From positions 1,798,001 to 1,862,000 of the forward strand of contig CAWJWL010000005.1 in assembly GCA_963846565.1 (NCBI GenBank): a DNA stretch of 64,000 nt, in the 5' to 3' direction. Numbering within the stretch: position 1 is the stretch's first letter; every line of letters starts with the position of its first letter. This DNA is from WHSW01 sp963846565 (lineage in GTDB: Bacteria; Actinomycetota; Thermoleophilia; Solirubrobacterales; 70-9). This document shows, piece after piece, positions 37,434 through 47,219 of this stretch. The notes below the pieces were generated by a model. That model did no database searches. It had not been told where the DNA came from and saw only the letters and a list, made by a program, of their open reading frames with translations. The translations under genes were made by a program, and so were the position numbers.

Positions 37434-38866
37434 GCGCGAGCCGGTCGCCGAGCTCGCGCACCACACCGAGGGCGAAGTCGACGTCCTCGGGACGGGTGCG
37501 GAAGTTGACGAAGCAGACGCGCAGGCAGATCCGGCCGTCAACCGAGGCCGCGAGCGAGGTAGACGCGGCCGTCGCCCTGGACAGCCGCGGCGAGGGCGGC
37601 GTTGTGGGCGTCGAGGTCGGCTCGGCCGCCGGCCGGTGCCGGAAGCACACCGTCGACAGCGTCGGGTCGTACGAGCAGCTCGAAGTCGGCATCGTCGGCC
37701 GCGAGCGCATCGGCGAGCTGGCCGGCGAGGCCCAGGGTCTGCTCGATCCAGCCCCGGAACGCCGCAGCGCCGTGCGAGCGGAAGGCGAGCCAGAGCTTGA
37801 GCGAGCGCAGCGGGCGTGAGTACTCGAGCGTGCGCTCGACCGCGTTGCGGATCGAGTCGTCGCGGCGCATGTAGGACTCCTCGTGGCCGAAAGTCGCCTC
37901 GAGGACGCCCGTGTCGCGGACGAGGACGACGCTGCAGCTCTTCTGCACGCCCCAGCCACTTGTGCGCGTCGAGCGTGACCGAGTCGGCGCGCTCGAGCCC
38001 GGCGAACAGGGCGCCGGCCGTCTCGGTGGCGGCGGCGGGCAGGCCGTAGGCGCCGTCGACGTGCAGCCAGACGCCATGGCGCTCGCAAACGTCGGCGATC
38101 GCGCCGAGCGGGTCCACCGCGCCGGTCAGCGTCGTGCCACCGTTGGCGACGACCGCGATCGGGTGGATTCCGGCATCGCAGTCGCGCGCGATCGGCGCGC
38201 TCGAGCTCGTCCGACGCGCATCCGGCGCCGGTCGTCGATCGCGCAGCCTCCGGACGAAGTCCGAGCCGAGTCCCGGCCGCCTCGGCCGCTCGAACGACCG
38301 AATGATGCGATTCGCTCGAGCAGTAGATCGCGCCCTGGCGCCCGTCGAAGCCCGCGGCGCGGCAGCCCGGCAGCGCGCGCTCGCGGGCGACCAGCAGAGC
38401 CGTCAGGTTCGAGGTCATGCCGCCGCTGGTGAAGGCGCCCTCGGCGCAGGGAAAGCCGATGAACTCCGCGACCCACTCGACGGCTTGGCCTCGACGCAGG
38501 TCCGCCGCCCGTGCGGTGACGGCGAGGTTGACGTCGTAGGTCGCGGCCAGCGCTCGCGGCGAGGACGCCGACCTCGAGCCCGGTCGAGCCGATGTAGGCG
38601 AGAGAGAGCGGGCGGGAGGGGGAGATCGCTCTCGTCGAGGATCGCGGGCGGCGTCGGCGAGGCACGGTCGCCGGGCGTCGGGCAGCTCGGGCAGCGGCGC
38701 GGCGAGCCGGTCGAGCAGGTCGGCATCGATCGCCGGTTCCTCGGGACGGGGCGCTCGAAGGAGTCCCAGGCCTCGGCGATCAGCCGCTGAGCGCCGCGAG
38801 CACCGCCTCGCGATCGGCAAGGGCCGAATACCCGCGCCTCCGCTCGGATCGAGCTTCTGTCGTCAC
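37420..38866 (-). CDS. PLP-dependent aromatic amino acid decarboxylase (group II), frameshifted
   Basis: Reconstructed length about 480 residues. Landmarks across frames are GAFTSGGMTSNLTALLVARE, AIYCSSESHHSVVRAAE, GVWLHVDGAYG with the PLP-binding Asp, and DSVTLDAHKWLGVQKSC with the Schiff-base Lys. These define group II pyridoxal decarboxylases (DOPA, tyrosine, tryptophan). The start is GTG at 38864-38866, overlapping the P450 stop (GTGA). At least six indels lie between about 37550 and 38800. It would make an aromatic amine such as tyramine or dopamine and CO2 from the amino acid. The exact substrate is not readable. Confidence 0.8.
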
Positions 38867-40067
38867 TGCGCCAAGCTAATCACGCCCAGGCGCACGCGGA
38901 GCTCCCGGGGCGCGCGGAACTCCCAGCCGGAGAACTGCGGCTCCTCCGTCGAGGCCCAGCTTCGGGTGTCGGCGCAGGAGCTCGCGGAGCACGATCCGTT
39001 CCTGCGCTTTCGCGAACGCGTGACCGCTGCAGAAGTGGCGGCCGAAGCCGAACGTCGCCAGGCGCTTGCGGTCGCGATGGATGTCGAATCTGTCCGGGTC
39101 CGGGAACCGGCGCTCGTCGCGATTGGCCGACGCGACGACAGCGGCGACCGGCGCATCCGCGGGGAGCTCGACGCCGCCCAGCTCGACCGGCCCGGTCGTG
39201 CGCCGACCCTGGGTGCCGATCGGGGCGATCCACCGCATGCCCTCGTCGACGGCCGCGGCCAGCAGCCCGTCAGGGTCGGCCCGCACCTCGTCGAGCGCGT
39301 CGGGGTGCGAGAGCAGCCCGAAGAGCACGCTGCCGGCGCCGTGCCCGGGCTCCTGCATGCCGCCGAGCAGGATCACCTTCAGGCTCGGCATGTAGGCGCT
39401 CGCGCGGGCGCGGCTCGCCGGGCGAACGCCCGCTCCAGATCATGTGGGAGATGAGTCGAGTCGTCGGGCTGCGCTCGAGCCGATCGATCACGGGCCCGAG
39501 GCGCTCGTCGATCTCGGCCGAGACGGCGTCGCTGCGCGCCTGCTTGCCGGGATCGCGCTCGAAGTTCGTCGCGCCGTCGGCGAGGCGAGTAGAACCAGCG
39601 GCGCAGCGTGTCCGCGTCGAGCTCGCCCAGGCCGAGCACGGCGGCGAGGCTGAGGACCGAGACCGGTTCGAACAGCTCGGCCATCAGACTCCGCCTCCTC
39701 GCGCTCGGCGAGCCGGCTCGAGCCGGGAAGTCGACGATCGGGCCGACGAGCGCCTCGATGTAGCCGTCCACGGCGTGCGGGCGGAACTGCGGGTCGATGC
39801 GATCCGCGCAGCTCCCGGTGCGGGGCACCGTCGCAGGTGAGGATCGTCGGGCTGCCGAAGCTGCGATCGATCGGCGAGTCCGGCATGTCGGCCGCGAACA
39901 CATCCGGCTCCGAGGCGACGCGCATCGCCTCGTCCCAGCGTCGTCGCCAGCCACATTCCGACCGCCGGCACCCACGCCACCGGGGACTCGGCTCGCAGCC
40001 GGGCGTAGACGGGGTACGGGTCGCGGTCGAGCTCGGCGACGGTGATCGAGGCCGCCGACCCTCCCAT
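38863..40067 (-). CDS. Cytochrome P450, frameshifted, atypical I-helix
   Basis: About 400 residues when reconstructed, starting MGGSAASITVAELDRDPYPV at 40067 directly after the permease TAA. The haem site FGFGRHFCSGHAFAKAQ is clear. The I-helix reads LLGGMQEPGHGAG, so the usual acid-threonine pair of AGxxT is replaced by Glu-Pro. Indels occur near 39955, 39825, 39710, 39585, 39430 and 38960. The C-terminal end SGWEFRAPRELRVRLGVISL reads through a last frame change. It is the fifth gene of the minus-strand operon and overlaps the decarboxylase by 4 bases. Confidence 0.8.
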
Positions 40068-41603
40068 TTACGCGGGCGGCGGCCCGACCCGGCAGGTCCT
40101 CCTCGCCCATCTCGCCGATGCGCGCGTACACGTCGGGCCGCGAGCGCTTGATCCACGCTCCGACGAGCATGCCCACGATGCCGCCGCCGATCAGGATCGC
40201 GGGCAGGATGATCGACCGGTCGTCAGTCGGCGCATCGAGCGAGGCCGGTGATCAGCATGTTGAAGTTGAAGAGGACGAGGATGAAGATCGCCGTCAGCGC
40301 GACGCCGGCGATCCCCGGCGCGATAGCGCGAGGTCCACATGCTCTCCTCGTGCGGGTTGCGAGCGAAGTAGCCGACCACCGCGAACGATGCGAGCGCGAG
40401 GAGCGCGATCACGCCCAGGGCACCGAGGTTGGTCAGCCAGGTGAAGAGCTGCAGGACCGGGTCGCTGTCGGACTGCCAGAAGATGAACACGATCACGGCC
40501 GCGATCAGCGACTGCGCCAGCGAGCCGACGTATGGCGCGCCCATCCTGTTCGTGCGCCCGAATGCCGCCGGCAGCACCCGCGCTCGCCCGAGCGCGAAGA
40601 AGTAGCGGGCGACGGAGTTGTGGAAGGAGAGCATCGCCGCGAACAGGCTCGTGCAGAAGAGCAGCGTCGCGATGTCGGCGATGGTCGTCGACGTCTGTAT
40701 GTCGAGCGTTATGAAGAGGATCGTCGTCGGATCCGGGCCTCCGGTGGCGCCCACGAAGCCGCCCTCGACGAGCGCATCCGGATTCGTGATCGTGTCCGGG
40801 CCGACCGCGCTCGCGAGCATCCAGCGCCGAGAGCGCGTAGAAGATCGAGGTGATCCCGAGCGCGATGTAGGTCGCGCGGGCGACCGTGCGGCGCGGGTCC
40901 TTGCATTCCTCGCCAGTAGATCGCGGCCGACTCGAAGCCGACGAAGGCGGCCATCGTGAAGCACAGGGCGGCGCCGAGACCGGCGCCGAAGGCGATGCTC
41001 GGGTCGAACGCACTTGCGCTGATGCCCTGCGGCCCCGGGTCGCCGAGGACGACGATGTCGAAGAACGCGACGACGAGGATCTCCGCGGTCAGGAAGATGG
41101 CAAGCACCTTCGCGTTCAGGTCGACCCGCAGCCAGCCGAGGATGCCGATGAGCACGATCGCGACGAAGACCCACGAGTACCACTGCCAGGTCGATCCCGA
41201 TCTCGGCGGCCGCGTAAGCGCTGAAGGCGGCGCCGAAGAGACCGGCGATGCCGATCTGCATCGCGTTGTAGGCGATCAGCGCGAGGAAGGCGGTCCCGAC
41301 CCCGGCGATCTTGCGGATGCCCTTGGCGACATAGGCGTAGAAGGCGCCTGCGTTCGTGACGTGGTGGCTCATCGCCGCGTAGCCGGTGACGAAGAGGGCG
41401 AGGATCGCGCCGAGGACGAGGAACAGCAGGGGCACGCCGGCGTTGCCGGTGACGAGGTAGGTCGACGCGACGCCGCCCGCGATCACGGTCAGCGGCGCCG
41501 ACGCGGCGACGATGAAGAAGACGATGTCGGGGACGCCGAGCGCCGTCCGCCGAAGCTTCGTCCCCTCGCCCGCTACCTCCTGGTTGGCGGTCGTCGCTTC
41601 CAT
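40068..41603 (-). CDS. APC-family amino acid/amine permease, frameshifted
   Basis: About 500 residues reconstructed, with roughly 12 membrane segments. The N-terminal LGVPDIVFFIVAASAPLTVI, IAGGVASTYLVTGN, FVGFESAAIYW and SVARYFFALGRARVLPAAFG are APC superfamily features (PuuP/AdeC-like). The hydrophilic C-terminus (VGAWIKRSRPDVYARIGEMG) runs to a TAA that touches the P450 ATG. Indels lie near 41180, 40905, 40825, 40320 and 40090. It would import the amino acid or amine used by the cluster. An operator-like motif lies about 80-90 bases upstream of its start. Confidence 0.82.
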
Positions 41604-41640
41604 TCGCTCCTCCTCCCCGGGGCGCCGGTGGGCCCCCCGG

Positions 41641-42635
41641 TCAACCTTGCGCCGCTCTCCTCGGCGGCGCTTCGTCGGATGTATACATTATGTAGTCAGT
41701 CGAGGTGCAACCCCGGGGGGAACGCAGGCCCTGCTGGGCCTCGAGCTGGAGCCGCTCGGTTTCGATCGACTCGCGATCGAAGCGGAAGTACGAGCGCGGC
41801 GGCAGGATCCCCCAGGCGTTCGACCCGTGTGGGTCGTCCTCGAAGACGCGCGGCTCGTGGTCGGGCTCGAGCTGCTCCATGTCGCAGAAGAGCTCGACGA
41901 AGATCTCCTCCTCGGCCATCCGGCAGTAGGCGAAGAGGTTCTGGGCCATCGTGTGCCGTCCCGGTCCCCAGGCGATCGGGTGGCGATGCTGGGCCAGATG
42001 GTCGAGCGCGACGCGGATCTCCCCCCAGTCCGACGAGCTCGAAGGCGACGTGATGAATGTGCGCGTACCCCTTGTCGAGGAAGGCGACGACGTGGTGGTC
42101 ACGGTCCGCGTGCATCCATACGGCGCCGTCGCCGATCCAGTCGCTGATCGCGAGGCCCGAGCGCGCGCTCGTAGAACTCCGCGAGGCGTGGGACGTCAGC
42201 CGTGAGGTAGTTGAAGTGCTGCAGGCGGCGGGGGTGGAATCCGGGCAGCTCATCCGTGTAGCGGGCGACGGGAGGAACTCGGTCCTCCGTGATCACACGC
42301 TCGACGAGGACGATCCCGTTGCCGTCCGGGTCGGCGGTCCGCAGCCCGGCCCCACGCACCGGAACTTCGACCTGCGACGCCTCGCCGCCGGCGGTGCGCA
42401 CGCGATCCGCGGCCTCGTCGAGGCTTACGCCGGAGCGAAGCTCGTAGGCGACGTGCTCCACGTGCCCGGGCCCTTCCGCCGGGCGCAGCTCGAGGCAGAA
42501 GTCCTCATATGCGCAGCGCAGCAGCACGGCGCCGTCGGCATCGGAGCGGGTGAGACCGTAGAGGCGTCCCCAGCGCGCGGCGGCCTCCTCGGGGTCCGCG
42601 ACGCGGAGCGCGGCGTGGTGGGCCCGGAGGATCAT
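41641..42635 (-). CDS. Extradiol-type VOC dioxygenase, frameshifted
   Basis: About 320 residues, two VOC domains. The first domain starts MILRAHHAALRVADPEEAAAR, the second LQHFNYLTADVPRLAEFYE. The iron ligands expected for type I extradiol enzymes are visible as His in LQHFNYL, His in HIHHVAFEL and Glu in IFVELFCDM. Homoprotocatechuate and 2,3-dihydroxybiphenyl dioxygenases have this plan. Indels are at about 42165 and 42030. Start ATG at 42635 overlaps the FAH stop by 4 bases. The 3' end is uncertain: one frame stops at 41696, another at 41641. Confidence 0.75.
41681..41693. promoter_or_regulatory. TACATTAT-type site upstream of the permease
   Basis: GTATACATTATGT, matching the 13-bp sites at 44154 and 47220 in 10 of 13 positions and containing the perfect palindrome ATGTATACAT (41679-41688). 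It lies 78 bases before the permease ATG, inside or just after the end of the dioxygenase gene. Confidence 0.45.
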
Positions 42636-43417
42636 GCCCACTTGCCCTCGGCGATCTCGCGCTCGGCCTGATCCTCCGGCATCGCGAGCGCCACATGAAG
42701 GGTCTGAGCGCTCACCTCGGGGGGTGCGCCGACCGATTCGAGCTCGCGATCGAGTTCGACGATCGTGTTGCGAAGGCGGCCGATCCCCTCGACCTCGACC
42801 TCGACCACGTCCCCGGGTCCGACGGGGCGCGAGTTCGCCGGCGTGCCCGTGAGCAGGACGTCGCCGGGCTCGAGCGTGATCAGCCGCGAGACGTCGGCGA
42901 CCTGGTAGGCGGCGCTGAAGATCAGGTCGGAGGCGGTGTCGCCCTCCTGCACCTGCTCGCCGTTGACGAACGTGCGGACGGTCAGCTCCGCCGGATCGAC
43001 GTCGGCGGCATCGACGAGCACCGGGCCGAGCGGGCAGAAGCCGTCCTGGCCCTTGACGCGCAGCATCGAGCCACGATCGATGTGGCGGAAGTCGTGAACG
43101 CCGAAGTCGTTGGCGACCGTGTAGCCCTCGACGTAGTCGAGCGCCTCCTCTCGTGAGACGCCGTGACAGCGGCGGCCGATCACGATCGCGATCTCGCCCT
43201 CGTAGTTGAGGAAGCGGCAGCCGCGCGGGCGGGCCACCTCGGCTTCGTGCGCGGCGAGCGAGCTCGGCGGCTTGAGGAAGTACGACGGGTACTGCGGTGG
43301 CGCCGCCATCGCGTACTCGTCGCAGCGTGAGCGGTAGCTCAGATGCGTGGCGACGATCTTCGACGGTGAGAGCTCGTCCACGGCTCGCCGTTCCGCTCGA
43401 GGCGCACGCTGCCTCAC
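42632..43417 (-). CDS. Fumarylacetoacetate hydrolase-family enzyme (HpaG-like)
   Basis: A 261-residue FAH-domain protein. It shows SKIVATHLSYRSR, the substrate/metal segment NYEGEIAIVIGRRCHG, GYTVANDFGVHDFR, the Lys in RVKGQDGFCPLGP and LEPGDVLLTGTPANS. The family includes HpaG, the 5-carboxymethyl-2-oxo-hexene-dioate decarboxylase/isomerase of the homoprotocatechuate pathway. It overlaps both neighbours by 4 bases (ATGA), so it sits tightly inside the operon between the gamma-glutamyl hydrolase and the dioxygenase. Confidence 0.85.
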   Translation of the reverse strand: MRQRAPRAERRAVDELSPSKIVATHLSYRSRCDEYAMAAPPQYPSYFLKPPSSLAAHEAEVARPRGCRFLNYEGEIAIVIGRRCHGVSREEALDYVEGYTVANDFGVHDFRHIDRGSMLRVKGQDGFCPLGPVLVDAADVDPAELTVRTFVNGEQVQEGDTASDLIFSAAYQVADVSRLITLEPGDVLLTGTPANSRPVGPGDVVEVEVEGIGRLRNTIVELDRELESVGAPPEVSAQTLHVALAMPEDQAEREIAEGKWA

Positions 43418-44151
43418 GGCGCTGCCTCCGCGCGGTTCTTCGCCGCGGCCACCAGCGAGTCGTAGATCCGCTGGCCGCCGCCATCGAGGTCCTCCTCGGG
43501 GTGCCAGAGGACGGCGACGCAGTAGGCATCGCCACGGGTCTCGGCGGCCTCGATCAGGCCATCCGGGCTGTGGGCGGAGGCGGTGAGTGTGTCGGCCAGG
43601 GGAGCGACGCCCTGATGATGATGGGACCGGACCGGCGCCGGGTTCGAGCCGACGATCTGCGCCAACCGAGTGCCCTCGGCGGGTTCGATCGCGTGCGTCG
43701 TGAACGTCCCCGGTTCGTCGCGGTGGATGCGCTCAGGATCTTCGAGATGCTGGTCGATTCCGCCGCCCAGCGCGATGTTCAGCAGGTGCATCCCACGGCA
43801 GACGCCGAGCAGCGGCACGTCCGACTCGACCGCCGCACTCGCCAGCGCGAGCTCGACCCGGTCGCGCAGCGGGTCGCCCGTCTCGTTCTCCGGGCTTGCC
43901 TTTGCCCCGTAGGAGCCCGGGTCGACGTCACGACCGCCCGTGAGGAGGAGCCCATCCGCCACCTCGAGAACGAGGTCGGGATCCTGGGCATACGCCTCGA
44001 TCACCGGGAACAGCAGCGGCGCGCCGCCGGCGCGGTCGAGCGCCTGGACGTAGTGCGACCAGACGGCGCTCAAGCTGACGTCCTTCCATGCGCCGAAGCT
44101 CGCGTCGCGCGTGTCGGCGACCGTTGCGATGCGAGGTCGCTCGTGGGGCAC
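43414..44151 (-). CDS. Gamma-glutamyl-gamma-aminobutyrate hydrolase-like (peptidase C26)
   Basis: A 245-residue class I amidotransferase-fold peptidase C26 protein like PuuD. The nucleophile is in LLGVCRGMHLLNIALGG, with VNSxHHQ-type VRSHHHQGVAPLA and the catalytic His-Glu in VAVLWHPEEDL. It hydrolyses gamma-glutamyl amides, the step that releases the oxidised product from gamma-glutamyl intermediates. It is the first gene of a six-gene minus-strand operon, and its ATG lies 3 bases from the 44154 motif, which suggests a short or absent leader. Divergent from the GntR regulator. Confidence 0.85.
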   Translation of the reverse strand: MPHERPRIATVADTRDASFGAWKDVSLSAVWSHYVQALDRAGGAPLLFPVIEAYAQDPDLVLEVADGLLLTGGRDVDPGSYGAKASPENETGDPLRDRVELALASAAVESDVPLLGVCRGMHLLNIALGGGIDQHLEDPERIHRDEPGTFTTHAIEPAEGTRLAQIVGSNPAPVRSHHHQGVAPLADTLTASAHSPDGLIEAAETRGDAYCVAVLWHPEEDLDGGGQRIYDSLVAAAKNRAEAAP

Positions 44152-44153
44152 AT

Positions 44154-44166
44154 GAATAATGTATCC
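44154..44166. promoter_or_regulatory. GAATAATGTATCC site at the start of the C26 operon
   Basis: Near-palindrome GAATA-ATG-TATCC (reverse GGATACATTATTC) between the C26 gene and GntR. An identical 13-mer occurs at 47220-47232. It ends 3 bases before the C26 ATG, so read as a -10 it would give a leaderless transcript. Confidence 0.5.
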
Positions 44167-44205
44167 GATTCGCTTTCCGCGGGAACGCGAGCAGAAACAT
44201 TCGAT

Positions 44206-44220
44206 TGGATACGAAATCCA
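44206..44220. promoter_or_regulatory. TGGAT-n5-ATCCA palindrome before GntR gene
   Basis: TGGATACGAAATCCA has perfect 5-bp arms around ACGAA and lies 23 bases before the GntR ATG. The outer TGG/CCA arms match the site at 34787-34801, which suggests that the regulator also controls itself. Confidence 0.45.
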
Positions 44221-44242
44221 CGCATCGGTACCCTCGCTCCCG

Positions 44243-44905
44243 ATGAGCGCAGCGAAGCCGGGGGACGGTGGAGGGTTCCAGGTCCAAAGCGTCGCCGACC
44301 AGGTCTACGAAGTCCTGCGCGAGCGGATCGCGAGCGGCGAGATCGAGCGCGGCTCACGCCTCCATCAGGAGGACCTGGCGACGGAGTTCGGCGTCTCCCG
44401 CACGCCGGTGCGCGAGGCGCTTCGCCGGCTCGCCGCCGAGGGGCTCGTCGACCTGTTCGCGAACCGGGGGGCGCGGGTGGCAACGGCGACCGACGAGCAG
44501 CTCCGGTCGAGCTACGAGACGCGACTCGTCGTCGAGCCGGGGGCGGCGCGGGTGGCCGCCGAGCGGAAGCTCGAGGCGCCGCTGGCGCTGATGAAGGCCG
44601 CGATCACCGACGAGGAGCGCGCCGGGCGCTCGGCGGCCAAGCACTTCAAGGCCAACCGCGCCTTCCACCTCGGGATCGTCAAGGGGACCGGTAACCCGCA
44701 GTTGGTCCAGTTCATGGAGCACGTGTGGATCGGCCGCATCGGCGCCACGCTCTATGAGGCGCGCGTCGATCCGGCCGGTCTCGCCGCCGATCACGAGGCG
44801 CACCGCTCGATTGCGAAGGCGATCGAGAAGGGCCAGGCCGACCGTGCCGAGGAGCTCACCCGCGGCCATCTCGTGCGCGCGATGGAGCTCCTGTTCACCG
44901 AATGA
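44243..44905 (+). CDS. GntR-family regulator, FCD (FadR/VanR) type
   Basis: A 220-residue regulator with the N-terminal GntR winged helix (QSVADQVYEVLRERIASGEI, then LHQEDLATEFGVSRTPVREA and FANRGARVATATD) and an FCD ligand domain with metal-ligand His residues in AFHLGIVKGTGN and AADHEAHRSI. Start ATG at 44243. It sits between the C26 operon and the ALDH/ADC operon, beside three of the four TACATTAT sites. GntR regulators also accompany P450 and GS genes in mycobacterial cyclic-amine degradation (PipR). The effector is unknown, likely a pathway intermediate. Confidence 0.9.
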   Translation: MSAAKPGDGGGFQVQSVADQVYEVLRERIASGEIERGSRLHQEDLATEFGVSRTPVREALRRLAAEGLVDLFANRGARVATATDEQLRSSYETRLVVEPGAARVAAERKLEAPLALMKAAITDEERAGRSAAKHFKANRAFHLGIVKGTGNPQLVQFMEHVWIGRIGATLYEARVDPAGLAADHEAHRSIAKAIEKGQADRAEELTRGHLVRAMELLFTE

Positions 44906-44921
44906 CCGGCGCTGGATCGCC

Positions 44922-46415
44922 CTAGTCGGTCGTGCCCTCGGCGATCTGGAGGGTCTTGAGCTCGGAGTAGAAGTCGAGCGCGTAGTCGCCGCCCTCGCGC
45001 CCGATGCCGCTGATCCCCATGCCGCCGAAGGGCGCGGTCAGGTCGCGAACGAGGAAGGAGTTGACCCACGTGGTGCCCGCCCTGACGGCGCGCCCTACTC
45101 GCTGCGCTCGGGCGCCCGAGGTGGTGCAGACGATGCCGGAGAGCCCGTACTCGGTCGAGTTGGCGAGCGCGATCGCCTCCGCCTCCTCACTGAACTCCTG
45201 CCAGGTGAGTACCGGGCCGAAGACCTCCCGCTGGACGATCTCGGAGTCGTTCGAGGCCGGCTTGATCAGGGTCGGCTCGTACCAGAGGCCGGACGTCGTC
45301 GTCGGACCCTCGACGTCGGCGCGGCGCCCGCCGAACACGATCTCGTCCCCGTTCTTTCGGGCGCGCTCGACGAAACCCTCGACGCGGGCCAGATGGTCGG
45401 GGTGGATCAGCGGCGAGATCGTCGTCTGCGGTTCCCGAGGATCGCCGAGGACGTGGGTGTCCACGGCCGCCCGGAAACGCTCCATGAACCGATCCGCGGC
45501 CGAGGTCTCGATCAGCAGGCGGGTCCCGGCGAGGCACACCTGGCCGCTGTCGTCGTACATCTTGGCCGCGCGCCGCGCGGCATCGTCGACGTCGGCATCG
45601 GCGAAGACGACCAGCGGCCCCTTGCCGCCCAGCTCACCCGTGAACGGCACCAGGTTGCCGGCTGCCGCGCGCCCAATCGCCCGCGCCGTCTCAGGCGACC
45701 CCGTGAACGAGACCCGGGAGAGAGCCGGGTCCGAGGTGAGCGCCGCGCCGGCGCGCTCGCCGATCCCCTGGACGACGTTGAAGACGCCGGGCGGCAGGCC
45801 GGCCTCGGCGGTCAGGTCGGCCAGCAACGAGCAGGATAGGGGCGACCACTCGGCCGGCTTGAGGACGACCGTGCACCCGGCCGCGAGCGCCGGGGCCGTC
45901 TTCCAGGTCGAGAGCATGAACGGGGCGTTCCACGGCGTGATCACCACGGCCACGCCGGCCGGCATACGCATCACCGTGTTGGCGGTGCCGTTCGAGCTCC
46001 ATACCCGTTCCTCGTAGCCGGCGGCCAGCTCGGCGTACGCGCGGAAGTTCCGGGCGCCGCGAGAGATCACGCGTGCGCGCAGCGACTCGAGCAGCATCGC
46101 CATGTCCTCGCACTCGACCGCGGCGAGCCGGTCGACGTTGGCGTCGATGAGATCGGCGAGGCGAGTCAGGTAAGGCAGGCGGCCCTCGGGGCCGAGCGCC
46201 GCCCACGCCTCGAAGGCGCCCCCGGCGGCGGTGATCGCCTGCTCCGCCTCGGCCGGCCCGCCCGAGGAGACGCGGGCGATGACTTCGCCGGTGATCGGGC
46301 TGAGGTCGTCGAAACGATCTGCCGAGGCGACGCGCTCGCCGCCGATGAAGTGGTCCGTCGAGACGTCGACGCCGGCGACGGAGGCGACGGAGTCGGACGT
46401 TGCGGCGGAGCTCAC
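44922..46415 (-). CDS. Aldehyde dehydrogenase (hydroxymuconic/CHM semialdehyde type)
   Basis: A 497-residue NAD(P)-dependent ALDH. VVITPWNAPFMLSTWKTAPA and AGCTVVLKPAEWSPLS bind the cofactor, ELGGKGPLVVF carries the general base Glu, and DSGQVCLAGTRLLI carries the catalytic Cys. The GQVCL context and ISRGARNFRAYAELA are typical of 2-hydroxymuconic and 5-carboxymethyl-2-hydroxymuconic semialdehyde dehydrogenases, the step after extradiol cleavage. The start overlaps the acetoacetate decarboxylase-like gene by 4 bases. It converges on the GntR gene, 16 bases apart. The gene is intact. Confidence 0.88.
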   Translation of the reverse strand: MSSAATSDSVASVAGVDVSTDHFIGGERVASADRFDDLSPITGEVIARVSSGGPAEAEQAITAAGGAFEAWAALGPEGRLPYLTRLADLIDANVDRLAAVECEDMAMLLESLRARVISRGARNFRAYAELAAGYEERVWSSNGTANTVMRMPAGVAVVITPWNAPFMLSTWKTAPALAAGCTVVLKPAEWSPLSCSLLADLTAEAGLPPGVFNVVQGIGERAGAALTSDPALSRVSFTGSPETARAIGRAAAGNLVPFTGELGGKGPLVVFADADVDDAARRAAKMYDDSGQVCLAGTRLLIETSAADRFMERFRAAVDTHVLGDPREPQTTISPLIHPDHLARVEGFVERARKNGDEIVFGGRRADVEGPTTTSGLWYEPTLIKPASNDSEIVQREVFGPVLTWQEFSEEAEAIALANSTEYGLSGIVCTTSGARAQRVGRAVRAGTTWVNSFLVRDLTAPFGGMGISGIGREGGDYALDFYSELKTLQIAEGTTD

Positions 46416-47215
46416 AGCTCCTCGAGGGTCTCGAGATCGTCGACCGAGTAGCCCACGGTGAAGCGAAAGCCCTTGCCGATGCGGACCGGGGCGAGCGCGG
46501 TGTGCTCCTCGTTCGGCGCCCCGAACAGCTCCAGGGCCGCCTCGCCCTCCCAGATCTCGGACGCCGTGCGGTCGAAGCCCTTGGATCGCACCAGCTCGTG
46601 CACGGCCGGCTCGTCGTGACGCCCGGAGGCGAGGCGAGGGAAGTGGCGGACGTTGACGATCGGCGGGTCGTTGTGGGTGGGGCCGGTGTCGCTCGGCGCA
46701 TTCAGGGTCACGGTGGCCTCGGCGAGGCGGCGGTCATTGGCCGCGCAGGTCGCGCCATAACGCGAGCCCTCGCGGACGCCCGGATCCGCGGCCGTCTCGA
46801 GGCCGAAGCTGCGGGTGATCCAGACCGAGCCGAGCTTCTTCGGAAAGCCCTGTATCCAGCCGCGGGCGAGGGCGAAGTCGCGATCGACCCAGATGTACGG
46901 GCAGTACGCGACCTCCTCGTCCCGATCGCCGTGGAGGGCGTTGACAGTGACGAAGAACTCCTTGTATTGGGAGCGCGCCGGGTCGATCAACTCCTCGCCC
47001 GCGGCGCTGCAGGATTGCCAGTCGATGAACATCGCCGCCGCGCGGCCACCGTCGGGATGCGGGCGCAGTGAAGCGGGGAGGACCGCCGCCGCCGCAGCCG
47101 GATCGGCCCAGTACTCGATCACGAGCATCGTTCCGACGTAGTGCCATGGGGGCGCCGGGACGAGGCTCGCGCGCCCCTCCGGGCTGCGGGGCGAGGAGTA
47201 GCCGGAAAGGTCCAT
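46412..47215 (-). CDS. Acetoacetate decarboxylase-superfamily protein
   Basis: A 267-residue protein of the acetoacetate decarboxylase (ADC) superfamily. YKEFFVTVNALHG, CPYIWVDRDFALARGWIQGF and GFPKKLGS with adjacent Lys126-Lys127 match the ADC Schiff-base region. The superfamily also includes aldolase-dehydratases, so decarboxylation of acetoacetate is not certain. ATG at 47213-47215 is chosen because the identical 13-bp motif of the C26 operon lies 4 bases upstream. An open frame to 47254 would cross that site. It forms a two-gene operon with the aldehyde dehydrogenase. Confidence 0.78.
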   Translation of the reverse strand: MDLSGYSSPRSPEGRASLVPAPPWHYVGTMLVIEYWADPAAAAAVLPASLRPHPDGGRAAAMFIDWQSCSAAGEELIDPARSQYKEFFVTVNALHGDRDEEVAYCPYIWVDRDFALARGWIQGFPKKLGSVWITRSFGLETAADPGVREGSRYGATCAANDRRLAEATVTLNAPSDTGPTHNDPPIVNVRHFPRLASGRHDEPAVHELVRSKGFDRTASEIWEGEAALELFGAPNEEHTALAPVRIGKGFRFTVGYSVDDLETLEEL

Positions 47216-47219
47216 GCCC

